In this document: positions 57,251-64,000 of the stretch, piece after piece
Layout: every line of letters begins with the position of its first letter
How positions within the stretch are numbered: position 1 is the stretch's first letter
NCBI RefSeq assembly: GCF_000718775.1
Contig: NZ_JOCB01000002.1
Location: forward strand, 1 to 64,000
DNA: 64,000 bases
Reading direction: 5' to 3'
From: Streptomyces sp. NRRL S-31
GTDB taxonomy: Bacteria; Actinomycetota; Actinomycetes; Streptomycetales; Streptomycetaceae
The notes under the pieces: generated by a model
Told to the model about the DNA's origin: nothing
What the model saw: the letters and a program-made list of their open reading frames with translations, nothing else
Database searches by the model: none
Program-made: the position numbers and the translations under genes

Positions 57251-57484
57251 ATGACGGACGGAATCGACCTGTACGCCCTCGATCTCAGCGGCGCCTCGTT
57301 CGTGAAGGCATGTGGGGGCAACACACACCCGGACGGTGAGGCATGCGTGACCCTGGCCCGGATCGGCGAGGACGCCTGGGCCCTCGGTGACAGCAAGCGG
57401 CCCGACGCACAGCCGCTGCGCTTCACCTCGTCCGAGCTGGAGGCCGCCGGCCTGGACCCGACCCGGTTCGGCCTGTCGGTCTGA
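57251..57484 (+). CDS. DUF397-family small protein
   Basis: 77 aa from ATG 57251, with AGGAAGG seven bases upstream. Contains FVKACGGNTHPDGEACVTLARI and WALGDSKRPDAQPLRF, the DUF397 layout (XXKSS..GGNCVEVA...VRDSK). Divergent from the XRE/DUF6879 pair, of which it may be a further member. Confidence 0.85.
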   Translation: MTDGIDLYALDLSGASFVKACGGNTHPDGEACVTLARIGEDAWALGDSKRPDAQPLRFTSSELEAAGLDPTRFGLSV

Positions 57485-57568
57485 ACCGTCGACCGGTCCC
57501 GGCGTGGTGGAGCCGCGTCGGGACCGGCCGCCCTCCGCCCTCCTCCTACGCACCGACTCGGACACCCC

Positions 57569-58039
57569 GTGCACCACCACGCCTACCTCTGGACCGGCCC
57601 CAAGGCCCGCTTCGACCAGGAGGCACTGCGGCGCCCGCCGCACCCCGAGCCGCCCCCGCCCGGCAGCGGCCCCGAACTGGTCCAGCGCTACCGGGCGGCT
57701 GCCGCCGACTTCCCGGTCTCCCCCTTGCCCCCACTGGAAACGGCGCACTGGCTGATCAAGCCCCGTTCCCTGGTACGCGGAACCTGGTCGGAGCCTTCGG
57801 CGGCCGGGGCCTGGCTCGGCGAGCGGCTGGCCGAGTACGCGGGCCGGTTCGCCTCGCCCGCGCAATGCGAAGGAGGCCGTCTGGCCGCCCTCGTCGGCTC
57901 GGCCCGCGAGCGGCTGGCCACCGGTGGTGACGTCTCGCTGGGCTTCTACCTCGAACGGCCCGCGTTCCTGTCCCTGGCCCTGGTCACCTGCGCCCCCAAT
58001 CGCGCCCGCCCCGATCTGTCCTGCCCCCTGCGTGGCTGA
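57569..58039 (+). CDS. Hypothetical protein
   Basis: 156 aa from GTG 57569. Soluble, Pro-rich in the first 40 residues, ending SLGFYLERPAFLSLALVTCAP. No signal peptide, membrane segment or known motif. It lies 84 bp after the DUF397-like gene on the same strand and could belong to that transcript. Codon use is normal for a gene here. Confidence 0.7.
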   Translation: MHHHAYLWTGPKARFDQEALRRPPHPEPPPPGSGPELVQRYRAAAADFPVSPLPPLETAHWLIKPRSLVRGTWSEPSAAGAWLGERLAEYAGRFASPAQCEGGRLAALVGSARERLATGGDVSLGFYLERPAFLSLALVTCAPNRARPDLSCPLRG

Positions 58040-58075
58040 GGGGCGACCGTCGAGGGGTCCGGTGACAATGGCGGG

Positions 58076-58816
58076 ATGGGTGTGTTCCTTTCGGTTTCCC
58101 ACGGTGTGTCCGCACGCCGGTCCCGCGCTCTCCTGACCGCCTCGGTGCTCGTGGCCGCCCTGGGCGGTGCCGCCGCTCAGGGCGCCGAGGCCGCCCCCGC
58201 CGCCCCCTCCGCCATCACCGCGTCCGAGCCGGCCGGACGCTACGCGGGGAAGGCCGTCGCCCTCGGCGAGGACCTGGTGGCCGTCCTGCGCGACGATCCC
58301 CAGGCGGGCGGTCCCGAGGTGTGGGTTCGTGCCGTACCACCGCACTGGCAGCCGGGTGACGCCTACATGTACCGCGTCCTGGACACGCTCGACCGCGACC
58401 ACCTCGCGACCACCCAGCGCGGTCTCTCGCTGCGGCTGACCGGCGCCGACGGCCCCGCGCCCGTGCTCCTGGCGACCGGCGGCCGGGCCGGCCCGCGCAC
58501 CTTCCCGCTGCCGAAGGCCGGCACCCCCGACGCCCGGGGCTGCACGGTCGTCACGGAGCACGCCATCGGGGCCGGGACCGTCGCCGTGCTCAGCAACGGC
58601 CTGCAGGGACCCTCGGCGTTCTTCAGGAACGCCGCCGACGGCACGCGCGTCGGCGGCGTCGTCGACCGCGCCCATCCCGCGCTGCCGAGGAGCGCCGGCT
58701 TCGCCGCCCGCCTCGTGCGTCCCGACGGGCCGGACCCCGGGCTGGTCACGGACATGGAGGGCGGCGGCCACCCGTCGGACACGATCCCCTTCCCGGCCCC
58801 GGGGTGCGTGAGCTGA
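58076..58816 (+). CDS. Secreted hypothetical protein
   Basis: 246 aa from ATG 58076. A signal peptide is clear: SARRSRALLTASVLVAALGG followed by a likely cleavage after A-Q-G-A-E-A. The mature part has no cysteine motif beyond a few single cysteines and no domain I can name. Expected outside the cell or in the wall. Confidence 0.8.
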   Translation: MGVFLSVSHGVSARRSRALLTASVLVAALGGAAAQGAEAAPAAPSAITASEPAGRYAGKAVALGEDLVAVLRDDPQAGGPEVWVRAVPPHWQPGDAYMYRVLDTLDRDHLATTQRGLSLRLTGADGPAPVLLATGGRAGPRTFPLPKAGTPDARGCTVVTEHAIGAGTVAVLSNGLQGPSAFFRNAADGTRVGGVVDRAHPALPRSAGFAARLVRPDGPDPGLVTDMEGGGHPSDTIPFPAPGCVS

Positions 58817-58870
58817 CCCCCGGGGCGCGTGAGCCAAGCCCCGCGTACGAGAGCCGGACGACCGGCCGCC

Positions 58871-59848
58871 TCACCCCCGCCGCAGCCGCCGCAGCCCGAG
58901 GAAGGCCGCCACACCGGCCGCGATGATCACGGCGCCCACCGTGAGGCTGGGGCTGCCGTCCTTCTCCGCCGCGTGCGGGCCGCCGTCGCCCGCCGAGGGG
59001 GACGCGGCGGGCCGGTCCGGCGCGTCCTTCGCCTGCACGGCGCTCTCCGCCCCCTCGCTGCCGTACATCAGCCGGGTGCCGTCGGCGGAGTACGACACGG
59101 ACTCGCCCTGCCCCTGGAAGGGCACCTCCAGGCGCCCCTTGCGGGTGATCCGGCCGCCGTTCCAGTCGTAGTACACACCGCCGAAGTAACCGCGTACGGC
59201 GAGTTGCCGGCCGTCCGGGGAGAAGGCGGCGTCGGTGGCCCACAGGTCGACGGGGGCGACGGGACGGAAGACGTTGGTGCCGGACGCGGAGAGGGTGGCC
59301 GGGCCCTCGTACAGGTGCCCGCCCTCCTCGTTCTTGTCGATGATGTAGACGCGCCCGGTCTTCGGGTGGACGACCAGCGACTCGGCGTCCCGGGGACCGT
59401 TCTCGTACTTCACGACGTACTGCGTGGCCGTGACCGTCTGGTCCGTCAGCCGCTTGGGCTCGGGCAGGCGGTAGATCCACACATAGGGCCACTTGCCGCC
59501 GAAGTTGTCGCCGATGTCGCCGACGTATATCTCGTTGTGCGGCCCGATGGAGATGGCCTCGACGTCGCGCGGGGAGCCGATGCCGCGCAGGGTGACCCGG
59601 GCGACCGTCTTGCCGGTGGCGCTGTCCACGGCGTACAGGTACGGCCCGTCGTCGCTGTCGTTGTGCGTCCAGTAGACGCCCGGGTGCAGCCGGGAGGCGG
59701 CGAGTCCGCTGGACTCGGTGATCCGCGGGTCCTTGATGGTGAAGCCGCGGTCTCCCGCCGTCCCGGCGGTCTTCCCGGCGGCGGAGGCGGGCAGGGCACA
59801 GGCGCCGGCGAGCAGCACCCCGGCGAGGACGGCGAACGATCGACGCAT
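58871..59848 (-). CDS. Cell-surface beta-propeller-like protein with C-terminal membrane anchor
   Basis: 325 aa. N-terminal signal peptide (RRSFAVLAGVLLAGACALPASA), a central part with repeated beta-strand units (VYWTHNDSDDGPYLYAVD, DVEAISIGPHNEIYVGDIGDN, DLWATDAAFSPDGRQLAV) like a WD40/NHL-type propeller, and a C-terminal helix SLTVGAVIIAAGVAAFLGL followed by RRLRRG, a membrane anchor. Probably exposed at the cell surface. Ligand unknown. Confidence 0.8.
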   Translation of the reverse strand: MRRSFAVLAGVLLAGACALPASAAGKTAGTAGDRGFTIKDPRITESSGLAASRLHPGVYWTHNDSDDGPYLYAVDSATGKTVARVTLRGIGSPRDVEAISIGPHNEIYVGDIGDNFGGKWPYVWIYRLPEPKRLTDQTVTATQYVVKYENGPRDAESLVVHPKTGRVYIIDKNEEGGHLYEGPATLSASGTNVFRPVAPVDLWATDAAFSPDGRQLAVRGYFGGVYYDWNGGRITRKGRLEVPFQGQGESVSYSADGTRLMYGSEGAESAVQAKDAPDRPAASPSAGDGGPHAAEKDGSPSLTVGAVIIAAGVAAFLGLRRLRRG

Positions 59849-59947
59849 GCCCCAAGACTGCCATTTCCCGCGGGGGTTCGGAGGACGTGGCCCGGCTCAC
59901 AACCCCCGCCGGTCCCCTCGGTCCCGGTGATCGTCCATCATGAGCGG

Positions 59948-60631
59948 ATGCTCAGGTTCATGTTCGTGGGCGACTCCATGACGATCGGGAGCGCGGGCGA
60001 ACACACATGGCGTCACCGGTTGTGGCGGCACCTGTGCGGGGAGTACGGCGGCCCGTTCACCTTCGTCGGCCCGCGCGAGACGCTGTACGACAAGCAGGCC
60101 GACGCCCCGGTGTCCCTCGCCTACGCCGACCCGGACTTCCCGCGCGCCCACCTGGCGGGCTGGGGCGAGGGCTGGCTGCACATGGCGCCGCTGATCGGGG
60201 ACGCGGTGCGCGCCCACCGGCCCGGCATCCTGCTGGTCTCGCTGGGCCTGATCGACCTGGGCTTCTACACCAACGCCGAGCAGACGGCGGAGAACGTGCG
60301 GGCCTTCGTCGAGGGCGCGCGGGAGGCGGATCCGCGCATCCGGATGGTGCTGCTGCCGGTCATCCCGAACATCCGGGCCGCGGCGGACGCGTCCTTCGCC
60401 GAACAGGTGGACCGGTTCAACGTGCTGCTCGCCAAGACGGTCGCCGACCTGGACGAGCCCCGCTCGCCGCTCCTGCTGGCCTCGCCCCCCGAGTCGTACG
60501 ACATCCACACCGACACCTACGACGGCACCCACCCCAACGCGCACGGCGAGCACCGGATCGCGGAGGCGTTCGCGGGGGCGATGTGGGAGGCGTGGGGCAT
60601 CGGACAGCCGTACGCCGCCGGCCGGGGCTGA
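59948..60631 (+). CDS. SGNH/GDSL-type hydrolase
   Basis: 227 aa from ATG 59948; a GTG further up is possible. Block I MFVGDSMTIGSAG (serine nucleophile, about 10), block V DTYDGTHPNAHGEHR (catalytic Asp and His). Block III, usually GxND, reads SLGLIDLGF, so the oxyanion asparagine is not obvious. No signal peptide, hence probably cytosolic; an esterase or lipase of unknown substrate. Confidence 0.85.
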   Translation: MLRFMFVGDSMTIGSAGEHTWRHRLWRHLCGEYGGPFTFVGPRETLYDKQADAPVSLAYADPDFPRAHLAGWGEGWLHMAPLIGDAVRAHRPGILLVSLGLIDLGFYTNAEQTAENVRAFVEGAREADPRIRMVLLPVIPNIRAAADASFAEQVDRFNVLLAKTVADLDEPRSPLLLASPPESYDIHTDTYDGTHPNAHGEHRIAEAFAGAMWEAWGIGQPYAAGRG

Positions 60632-60742
60632 CCCGGGAGACGGGACCGAGCGCGTCCGCAACCGCCGTGCGCCCGGCGCTGCCTGCCGGACGTTCGCCTG
60701 ATGCTTGCCTCGAGCGCACTCCAGGCCGTTGGCTGGTGGACC

Positions 60743-61738
60743 ATGGAGTACACGCAGCTCGGACGCACGGGACTCAAGGTCGGCCGGCTCGTCCTCGGGA
60801 CGATGAACTTCGGTCCGCAGACCGACGAGGCCGACAGCCACGCGATCATGGACGCGGCCCTGGACGCGGGCATCAACCTCTTCGACACCGCCAACGTGTA
60901 CGGCTGGGGCGAGAACAAGGGCCGCACCGAGTCGATCATCGGCAACTGGTTCGCCAAGGGCGGCGGCCGGCGCGAGAAGGTCGTGATCGCGACCAAGGTG
61001 TACAGCAGCATGGCCGCCGACGGCCGGACCGCCTGGCCCAACCACGACAAGCTCTCCGCGCTGAGCATCCGGCGCGCGGTGGACGCCAGCCTGAAGCGGC
61101 TCCGGACGGACCACATCGACCTCTACCAGTTCCACCACATCGACCGCAACACGCCGTTCGAGGAGATCTGGCAGGCGATCGACGTCCTCGTCCAGCAGGG
61201 CAAGATCCTCTACGTCGGCTCCAGCAACTTCCCCGGCTACAAGATCGCCCAGGCCAACGAGGCCGCCGCCCGCCGCTCCGGCACCATCGGCCTGGTCAGC
61301 GAGCAGTGCCTCTACAACCTCGCCGAGCGCCGCGCCGAGATGGAGATCATCCCGGCCGCGCGGGAGTACGGCCTCGGTGTCATCCCGTGGTCGCCGCTGA
61401 ACGGCGGTCTGCTCGGCGGGATCATCAAGAAGGAGGTCCAGGGCGGGCGCCGCGCCTCCGGCCGGGCCGCCGACGCCCTCGCCGACCCGACGGTCCGCGC
61501 GCGGATCCAGTCCTACGAGGACCTGCTCGGCAAGCACGGGCTGGAGCCCGGCGAGGTGGCGCTGGCCTGGCTGCTCACCCGCCCCGGGGTGACCGGCCCG
61601 ATCGTCGGACCGCGCACCGCCGGGCAGCTGGAGTCGGCGCTCCGGGCGGTGGAGCTGGAGCTGAGCGAGGAGCTGCTCGGCTCGTTGGACGAGATCTTCC
61701 CGGGGCCGGGTCCGTCCCCGGAGGCGTTCGCCTGGTAG
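60743..61738 (+). CDS. Aldo-keto reductase
   Basis: 331 aa from ATG 60743. Start EYTQLGRTGLKVGRLVLGTMNFG, tetrad D/Y in LFDTANVYGWGENKG, K in VIATKVYSS and H in YQFHHIDRN. C-terminal IVGPRTAGQLESALRAVELELS. It is a typical NADPH-dependent AKR of the Tas/YajO-like branch that reduces aldehydes and ketones. Followed by the MITE-like element. Confidence 0.92.
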   Translation: MEYTQLGRTGLKVGRLVLGTMNFGPQTDEADSHAIMDAALDAGINLFDTANVYGWGENKGRTESIIGNWFAKGGGRREKVVIATKVYSSMAADGRTAWPNHDKLSALSIRRAVDASLKRLRTDHIDLYQFHHIDRNTPFEEIWQAIDVLVQQGKILYVGSSNFPGYKIAQANEAAARRSGTIGLVSEQCLYNLAERRAEMEIIPAAREYGLGVIPWSPLNGGLLGGIIKKEVQGGRRASGRAADALADPTVRARIQSYEDLLGKHGLEPGEVALAWLLTRPGVTGPIVGPRTAGQLESALRAVELELSEELLGSLDEIFPGPGPSPEAFAW

Positions 61739-61824
61739 GCGCCCGCCCGTCGGATGCGCGGGGAGCCGCGCGACCGGTGACGGCGGAGCCGCGGCCGGCC
61801 CCGGCCGCGGTTCCCCTCCGCTCC

Positions 61825-61988
61825 TAGCGCCTCTCGTTTGGATCATGCCGGGCTCGCGGGCCCTGGCACCACGCCTCGCCGCGTTGTCGTCGGTTGCCAT
61901 GGCTCCGCCATGGCGCCCTCCTCCGCCTTGCGATGCACGGCACCAGACCCCGCTCCCTGATCCGGCCTGATCCAAACGAAAGACCCTA
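61825..61988. mobile_element. MITE-like element, 164 bp with 27-bp terminal inverted repeats
   Basis: The ends match as inverted repeats at 23 of 27 positions (the conserved core is TCGTTTGGATCA near both ends). The interior has no gene but holds a smaller palindrome with two GCCATGGC copies. I recall near-identical sequences (with TTGTCGTCGGTTGCCATGGC) scattered in other Streptomyces genomes, which suggests a non-autonomous transposable element; a database search would settle it. The right end coincides with the stop codon of the small gene at 61986. Confidence 0.6.
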
Positions 61989-62072
61989 ACGCCCCGCCGA
62001 AGCCAGGGCCACCACCACGAACATCAACACGAGCGCACCGGCCATGATCCGGTTCCGGGTTTTCGGGTCCAC
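61986..62072 (-). CDS. 28-residue membrane micro-protein
   Basis: GTG 62072 to TAG 61986 encodes MDPKTRNRIMAGALVLMFVV..., a charged head followed by one membrane helix. I recall similar tiny proteins in other Streptomyces, often a few residues longer. Its TAG stop is the outermost base triplet of the MITE-like element, so the C terminus may have been fixed by the insertion. Ribosome site weak. Confidence 0.55.
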   Translation of the reverse strand: MDPKTRNRIMAGALVLMFVVVALASAGR

Positions 62073-62082
62073 GTATTCGAGA

Positions 62083-62649
62083 CTAACCGGCCCCGCCCAG
62101 TGCCCAGCGGCCGACCACCTCGTACCGCGGCTGCTCCCCGGGCGTCCCGCCCCGCGGCAGACGGCTGCGCACCAGTGCCAGGTCGGTGACCTCCCAGCTC
62201 CGGCCGGAGAACGCGCGCAGCAGTTCCACGTACGGCCGCACGTCCATCCCGTCCCGGCCGCGGGCCAGCGTCAGATGGGCCTTGTACCGGCGGGGCTCCC
62301 CCATCGGCACCCCGGCCTTGCGCGCCGCCGCCTCCGCCCGGCCGGCCAGCAGCCGCAGCTCGGCCACGTCTCCCCGGGCGCCCGCCCACAGCGCACCGCC
62401 GAACCGGCCACCGCCCGCGACGGCGAGGGTGAAGGGCGCGGCGTGCCGGGCGGCGCGGGCCAGCCGGTCCGTCAGGGCGGGTACGAGGTCGTCGGCGACC
62501 TCGCCGTAGAAGGCCAGGGTGAAGTGCCAGCCGGGGCGGCCCGTCCAGCGCAGCCGGCCGGCGTCCGGCAGCCGCCGCAGCCGGTCCACCTCCGCGGCGA
62601 TCTCGTCCGCGACGTCGTCCGGGGGCAGCACGGCGGCGAAGAGTCTCAT
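62083..62649 (-). CDS. thpR: RNA 2',3'-cyclic phosphodiesterase (LigT/ThpR family)
   Basis: 188 aa from ATG 62649; the rest of the long frame upstream is not coding. Two catalytic HxTx motifs are in place: GWHFTLAFYG (about 45) and YKAHLTLARG (about 130). Start MRLFAAVLPPDDV. It hydrolyses cyclic phosphates on RNA ends. Ends 11 bp from the small gene at 62072. Confidence 0.93.
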   Translation of the reverse strand: MRLFAAVLPPDDVADEIAAEVDRLRRLPDAGRLRWTGRPGWHFTLAFYGEVADDLVPALTDRLARAARHAAPFTLAVAGGGRFGGALWAGARGDVAELRLLAGRAEAAARKAGVPMGEPRRYKAHLTLARGRDGMDVRPYVELLRAFSGRSWEVTDLALVRSRLPRGGTPGEQPRYEVVGRWALGGAG

Positions 62650-62688
62650 GCCCTCACGATCCCAGACGCCGGTGGGCATGATGGGGCG

Positions 62689-63213
62689 ATGACGATCACC
62701 ATCCGAGAAGGCGGGCCGGAGGATCTCCCGGCGATGCTCGGCATGCTCGACAGCAGCGTGGAGTGGCTGGTCGCCCGGGGGCGCACCCGCCAGTGGGGCA
62801 CCGAGCCCCTGTCGGGGCGCGCGGGGACGGTGGCGGCGGTGACGCGCGCCATGGCGGCGGGCACCACGTACATCGCCGAGGTGGACGGTGTCCCGGCCGC
62901 CACGCTCACCCTCACGGACGCGCCCGGCTCCTACCTGTCCCACCTGCCGCCGCCCGGCGAGCCCGAGCGGTACATCCACTGGCTCGCCTCCGACCGCCGC
63001 TTCCGGGGCCGGGGCGTGGGCGCCGCCCTGCTGGCGCACGCCGCCGAGGTGACCCGGCGGGCCGGGGTGGGCCTGCTGCGCGTGGACTGCTACGCCGGTG
63101 ACGACCGCGGGCTCGTCGCCTACTACGAGGCCAACGGCTTCACACCGACGCACACCTACACCCACGGCCCGGACGCCTGGCCGGGCCAGGTACTGGCCCG
63201 CAGAACGGACTGA
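62689..63213 (+). CDS. GNAT-family N-acetyltransferase
   Basis: 174 aa from ATG 62689. The acetyl-CoA loop is RRFRGRGVGAALLAHAAE (motif A, about 105-122), followed by LLRVDCYAGDDRGLVAYYEANGF. Divergent from thpR with a 39-bp gap and ending at a terminator. Substrate unknown. Confidence 0.92.
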   Translation: MTITIREGGPEDLPAMLGMLDSSVEWLVARGRTRQWGTEPLSGRAGTVAAVTRAMAAGTTYIAEVDGVPAATLTLTDAPGSYLSHLPPPGEPERYIHWLASDRRFRGRGVGAALLAHAAEVTRRAGVGLLRVDCYAGDDRGLVAYYEANGFTPTHTYTHGPDAWPGQVLARRTD

Positions 63214-63239
63214 CCCCCTCCGAGACCTCGGAGGGGGTC
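63212..63239 (+). terminator. Hairpin terminator after the acetyltransferase gene
   Basis: Perfect 13-bp stem (GACCCCCTCCGAG and complement) with a 2-base loop, starting inside the stop codon. Confidence 0.7.
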
Positions 63240-63440
63240 GGAGCCCGCCACCGGACTCCCGACAGCGAACCAGGTCCGGGACCGCCCGGCGGCCCGGAGC
63301 CCACCCTGGACCCCGGGGCATCGGCCCGCGGCCCGAAGTCCACCCGGACCCCGAAGCCATCGGCCCGGGGCCCGAAGCCGCCTTCGGACCCCGGGCCGCC
63401 GGGGAACCGGCCGGCCGACGCCCGGCGAACCCCCGGAGGG

Positions 63441-64000
63441 CTACGCCGCGGCAGCCAGCCGTTCCCGTTCGCGCGGGACGAAGCGGACCCGCGGATGGCC
63501 GCCGTGCCAGCCCACCGACAGCCGCAGACCACCGATACGGGACAGCACCAGACCGATCGCACCCGCCGCGACGACCGACACCACGCCACCGGCCGCGAAG
63601 CCGATCCGGGCGCCGTAGGTGTCGGTGATCCAGCCGACGACCGGCGCGCCCAGCGGAGTGCCGCCCATGAACACCATCATGAACAGGGCCATCACCCGGC
63701 CGCGCATGGCCGGGTCGGTGGCCATCTGCACCGCCGTGTTCGCGGTGACGTTGACAGTCATCCCGAAGATCCCGATCGGGACCATGAGCAGCGCGAACAG
63801 CCAGTACGACGGGGCCACCGCGGCCACGGTCTCCAGCGCGCCGAAGGCCAGCGCGGCGGCGATCAGCACCCGCAGCCGGGCCGTGCCGCGCCGGGCGGCG
63901 AGCAGGGCGCCGACCAGGGAGCCGACGGCCATCAGGGTGTTGAAGAGGCTGTAGGCACCGGCGCCGGCCCGGAAGACGTCGTCCGCGTAGGCGGAGAGCC
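63441..64000 (-). CDS. MFS transporter, C-terminal part (cut by window edge)
   Basis: The last about 185 residues of a transporter whose start lies beyond the right end. The frame remains open through 64000 (LSAYADDVFRAGAGAYSLFN...). Several membrane segments; motif MALFMMVFMGGTPLGAPVVGWITDTYGAR is the MFS helix 10-11 region. It resembles MFS_3/enterobactin-type exporters. Substrate unknown. Confidence 0.88.
   Translation of the reverse strand, partial: LSAYADDVFRAGAGAYSLFNTLMAVGSLVGALLAARRGTARLRVLIAAALAFGALETVAAVAPSYWLFALLMVPIGIFGMTVNVTANTAVQMATDPAMRGRVMALFMMVFMGGTPLGAPVVGWITDTYGARIGFAAGGVVSVVAAGAIGLVLSRIGGLRLSVGWHGGHPRVRFVPRERERLAAAA

Noticed and set aside
62650..63360. N-terminal extension of the RNA cyclic phosphodiesterase
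   Set aside because: The upstream part is antisense to the acetyltransferase gene. The ATG at 62649 starts the normal family N terminus.

Overview
The window is high-GC actinobacterial DNA, almost certainly from a Streptomyces chromosome. The evidence is very high third-position GC, frequent GTG starts, GTGA/ATGA stop-start overlaps, XRE/DUF397 regulator pairs, an NsdA-like TPR regulator, a DmdR1-type iron repressor and an ScCCL-type CoA ligase. From memory the housekeeping gene order resembles the S. coelicolor region around SCO4366-SCO4395 (DmdR1 = SCO4394, cinnamate:CoA ligase = SCO4383, serC near SCO4366). I could not run a comparison.

Layout. 1-9.6 kb is core: a truncated Pro/Gln-rich protein, an NsdA-like regulator, a primase/polymerase-like protein, an alpha/beta hydrolase lacking its serine nucleophile, dmdR1, a SIS protein, a PAS/GAF protein, pdxH and a citrate synthase-like gene. 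9.7-35.5 kb is a biosynthetic gene cluster that appears inserted between the citrate synthase gene and a TetR/enoyl-CoA hydratase/CoA-ligase block. 35.8-45.8 kb is an eight-gene, translationally coupled acyl-CoA catabolic operon (TIGR03084-like protein, AtuA-like protein, two-subunit acyl-CoA carboxylase, acyl-CoA dehydrogenase, CoA ligase, enoyl-CoA hydratase, TetR). 45.9-64 kb holds transporters, a tiny cationic peptide gene, a fused FAD/Fe-S oxidoreductase, serC, two XRE modules, secreted proteins, an SGNH hydrolase, an aldo-keto reductase, a 164-bp MITE-like element, an RNA 2',3'-cyclic phosphodiesterase, a GNAT acetyltransferase and a truncated MFS gene.

The cluster. Its nine-gene leftward operon (28.8 to 15.6 kb) encodes an A-T-C NRPS, an A-T-reductase NRPS, a methyltransferase, a CmlA-type diiron beta-hydroxylase, an ATP-grasp ligase, a TauD-type dioxygenase, a chloramphenicol 3-O-phosphotransferase homologue, an MFS exporter and a protein of unknown function. 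The trio A-T-R NRPS + CmlA + CPT is the logic of chloramphenicol biosynthesis and self-protection. Here p-aminophenylalanine and halogenation genes are absent, and a second NRPS could supply a different N-acyl group. The divergent rightward operon (29.75-33.8 kb) encodes two VioC/AsnO-like (HxE) oxygenases, an argininosuccinate-synthase homologue and a cyclase/hydrolase. It looks like a maker of a modified arginine or citrulline building block. A third group (14.0 to 9.7 kb) has an ATP-grasp ligase, a hydroxyphenylglycine-type aminotransferase and an amino-acid permease, with a D-2-hydroxyacid dehydrogenase gene running the other way. A HAD phosphatase and an aldo-keto reductase flank the right side. 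No pathway regulator, MbtH protein or thioesterase is visible. The product is predicted, not known: a small modified peptide ending in a beta-hydroxy-aryl aminoaldehyde or amino alcohol.
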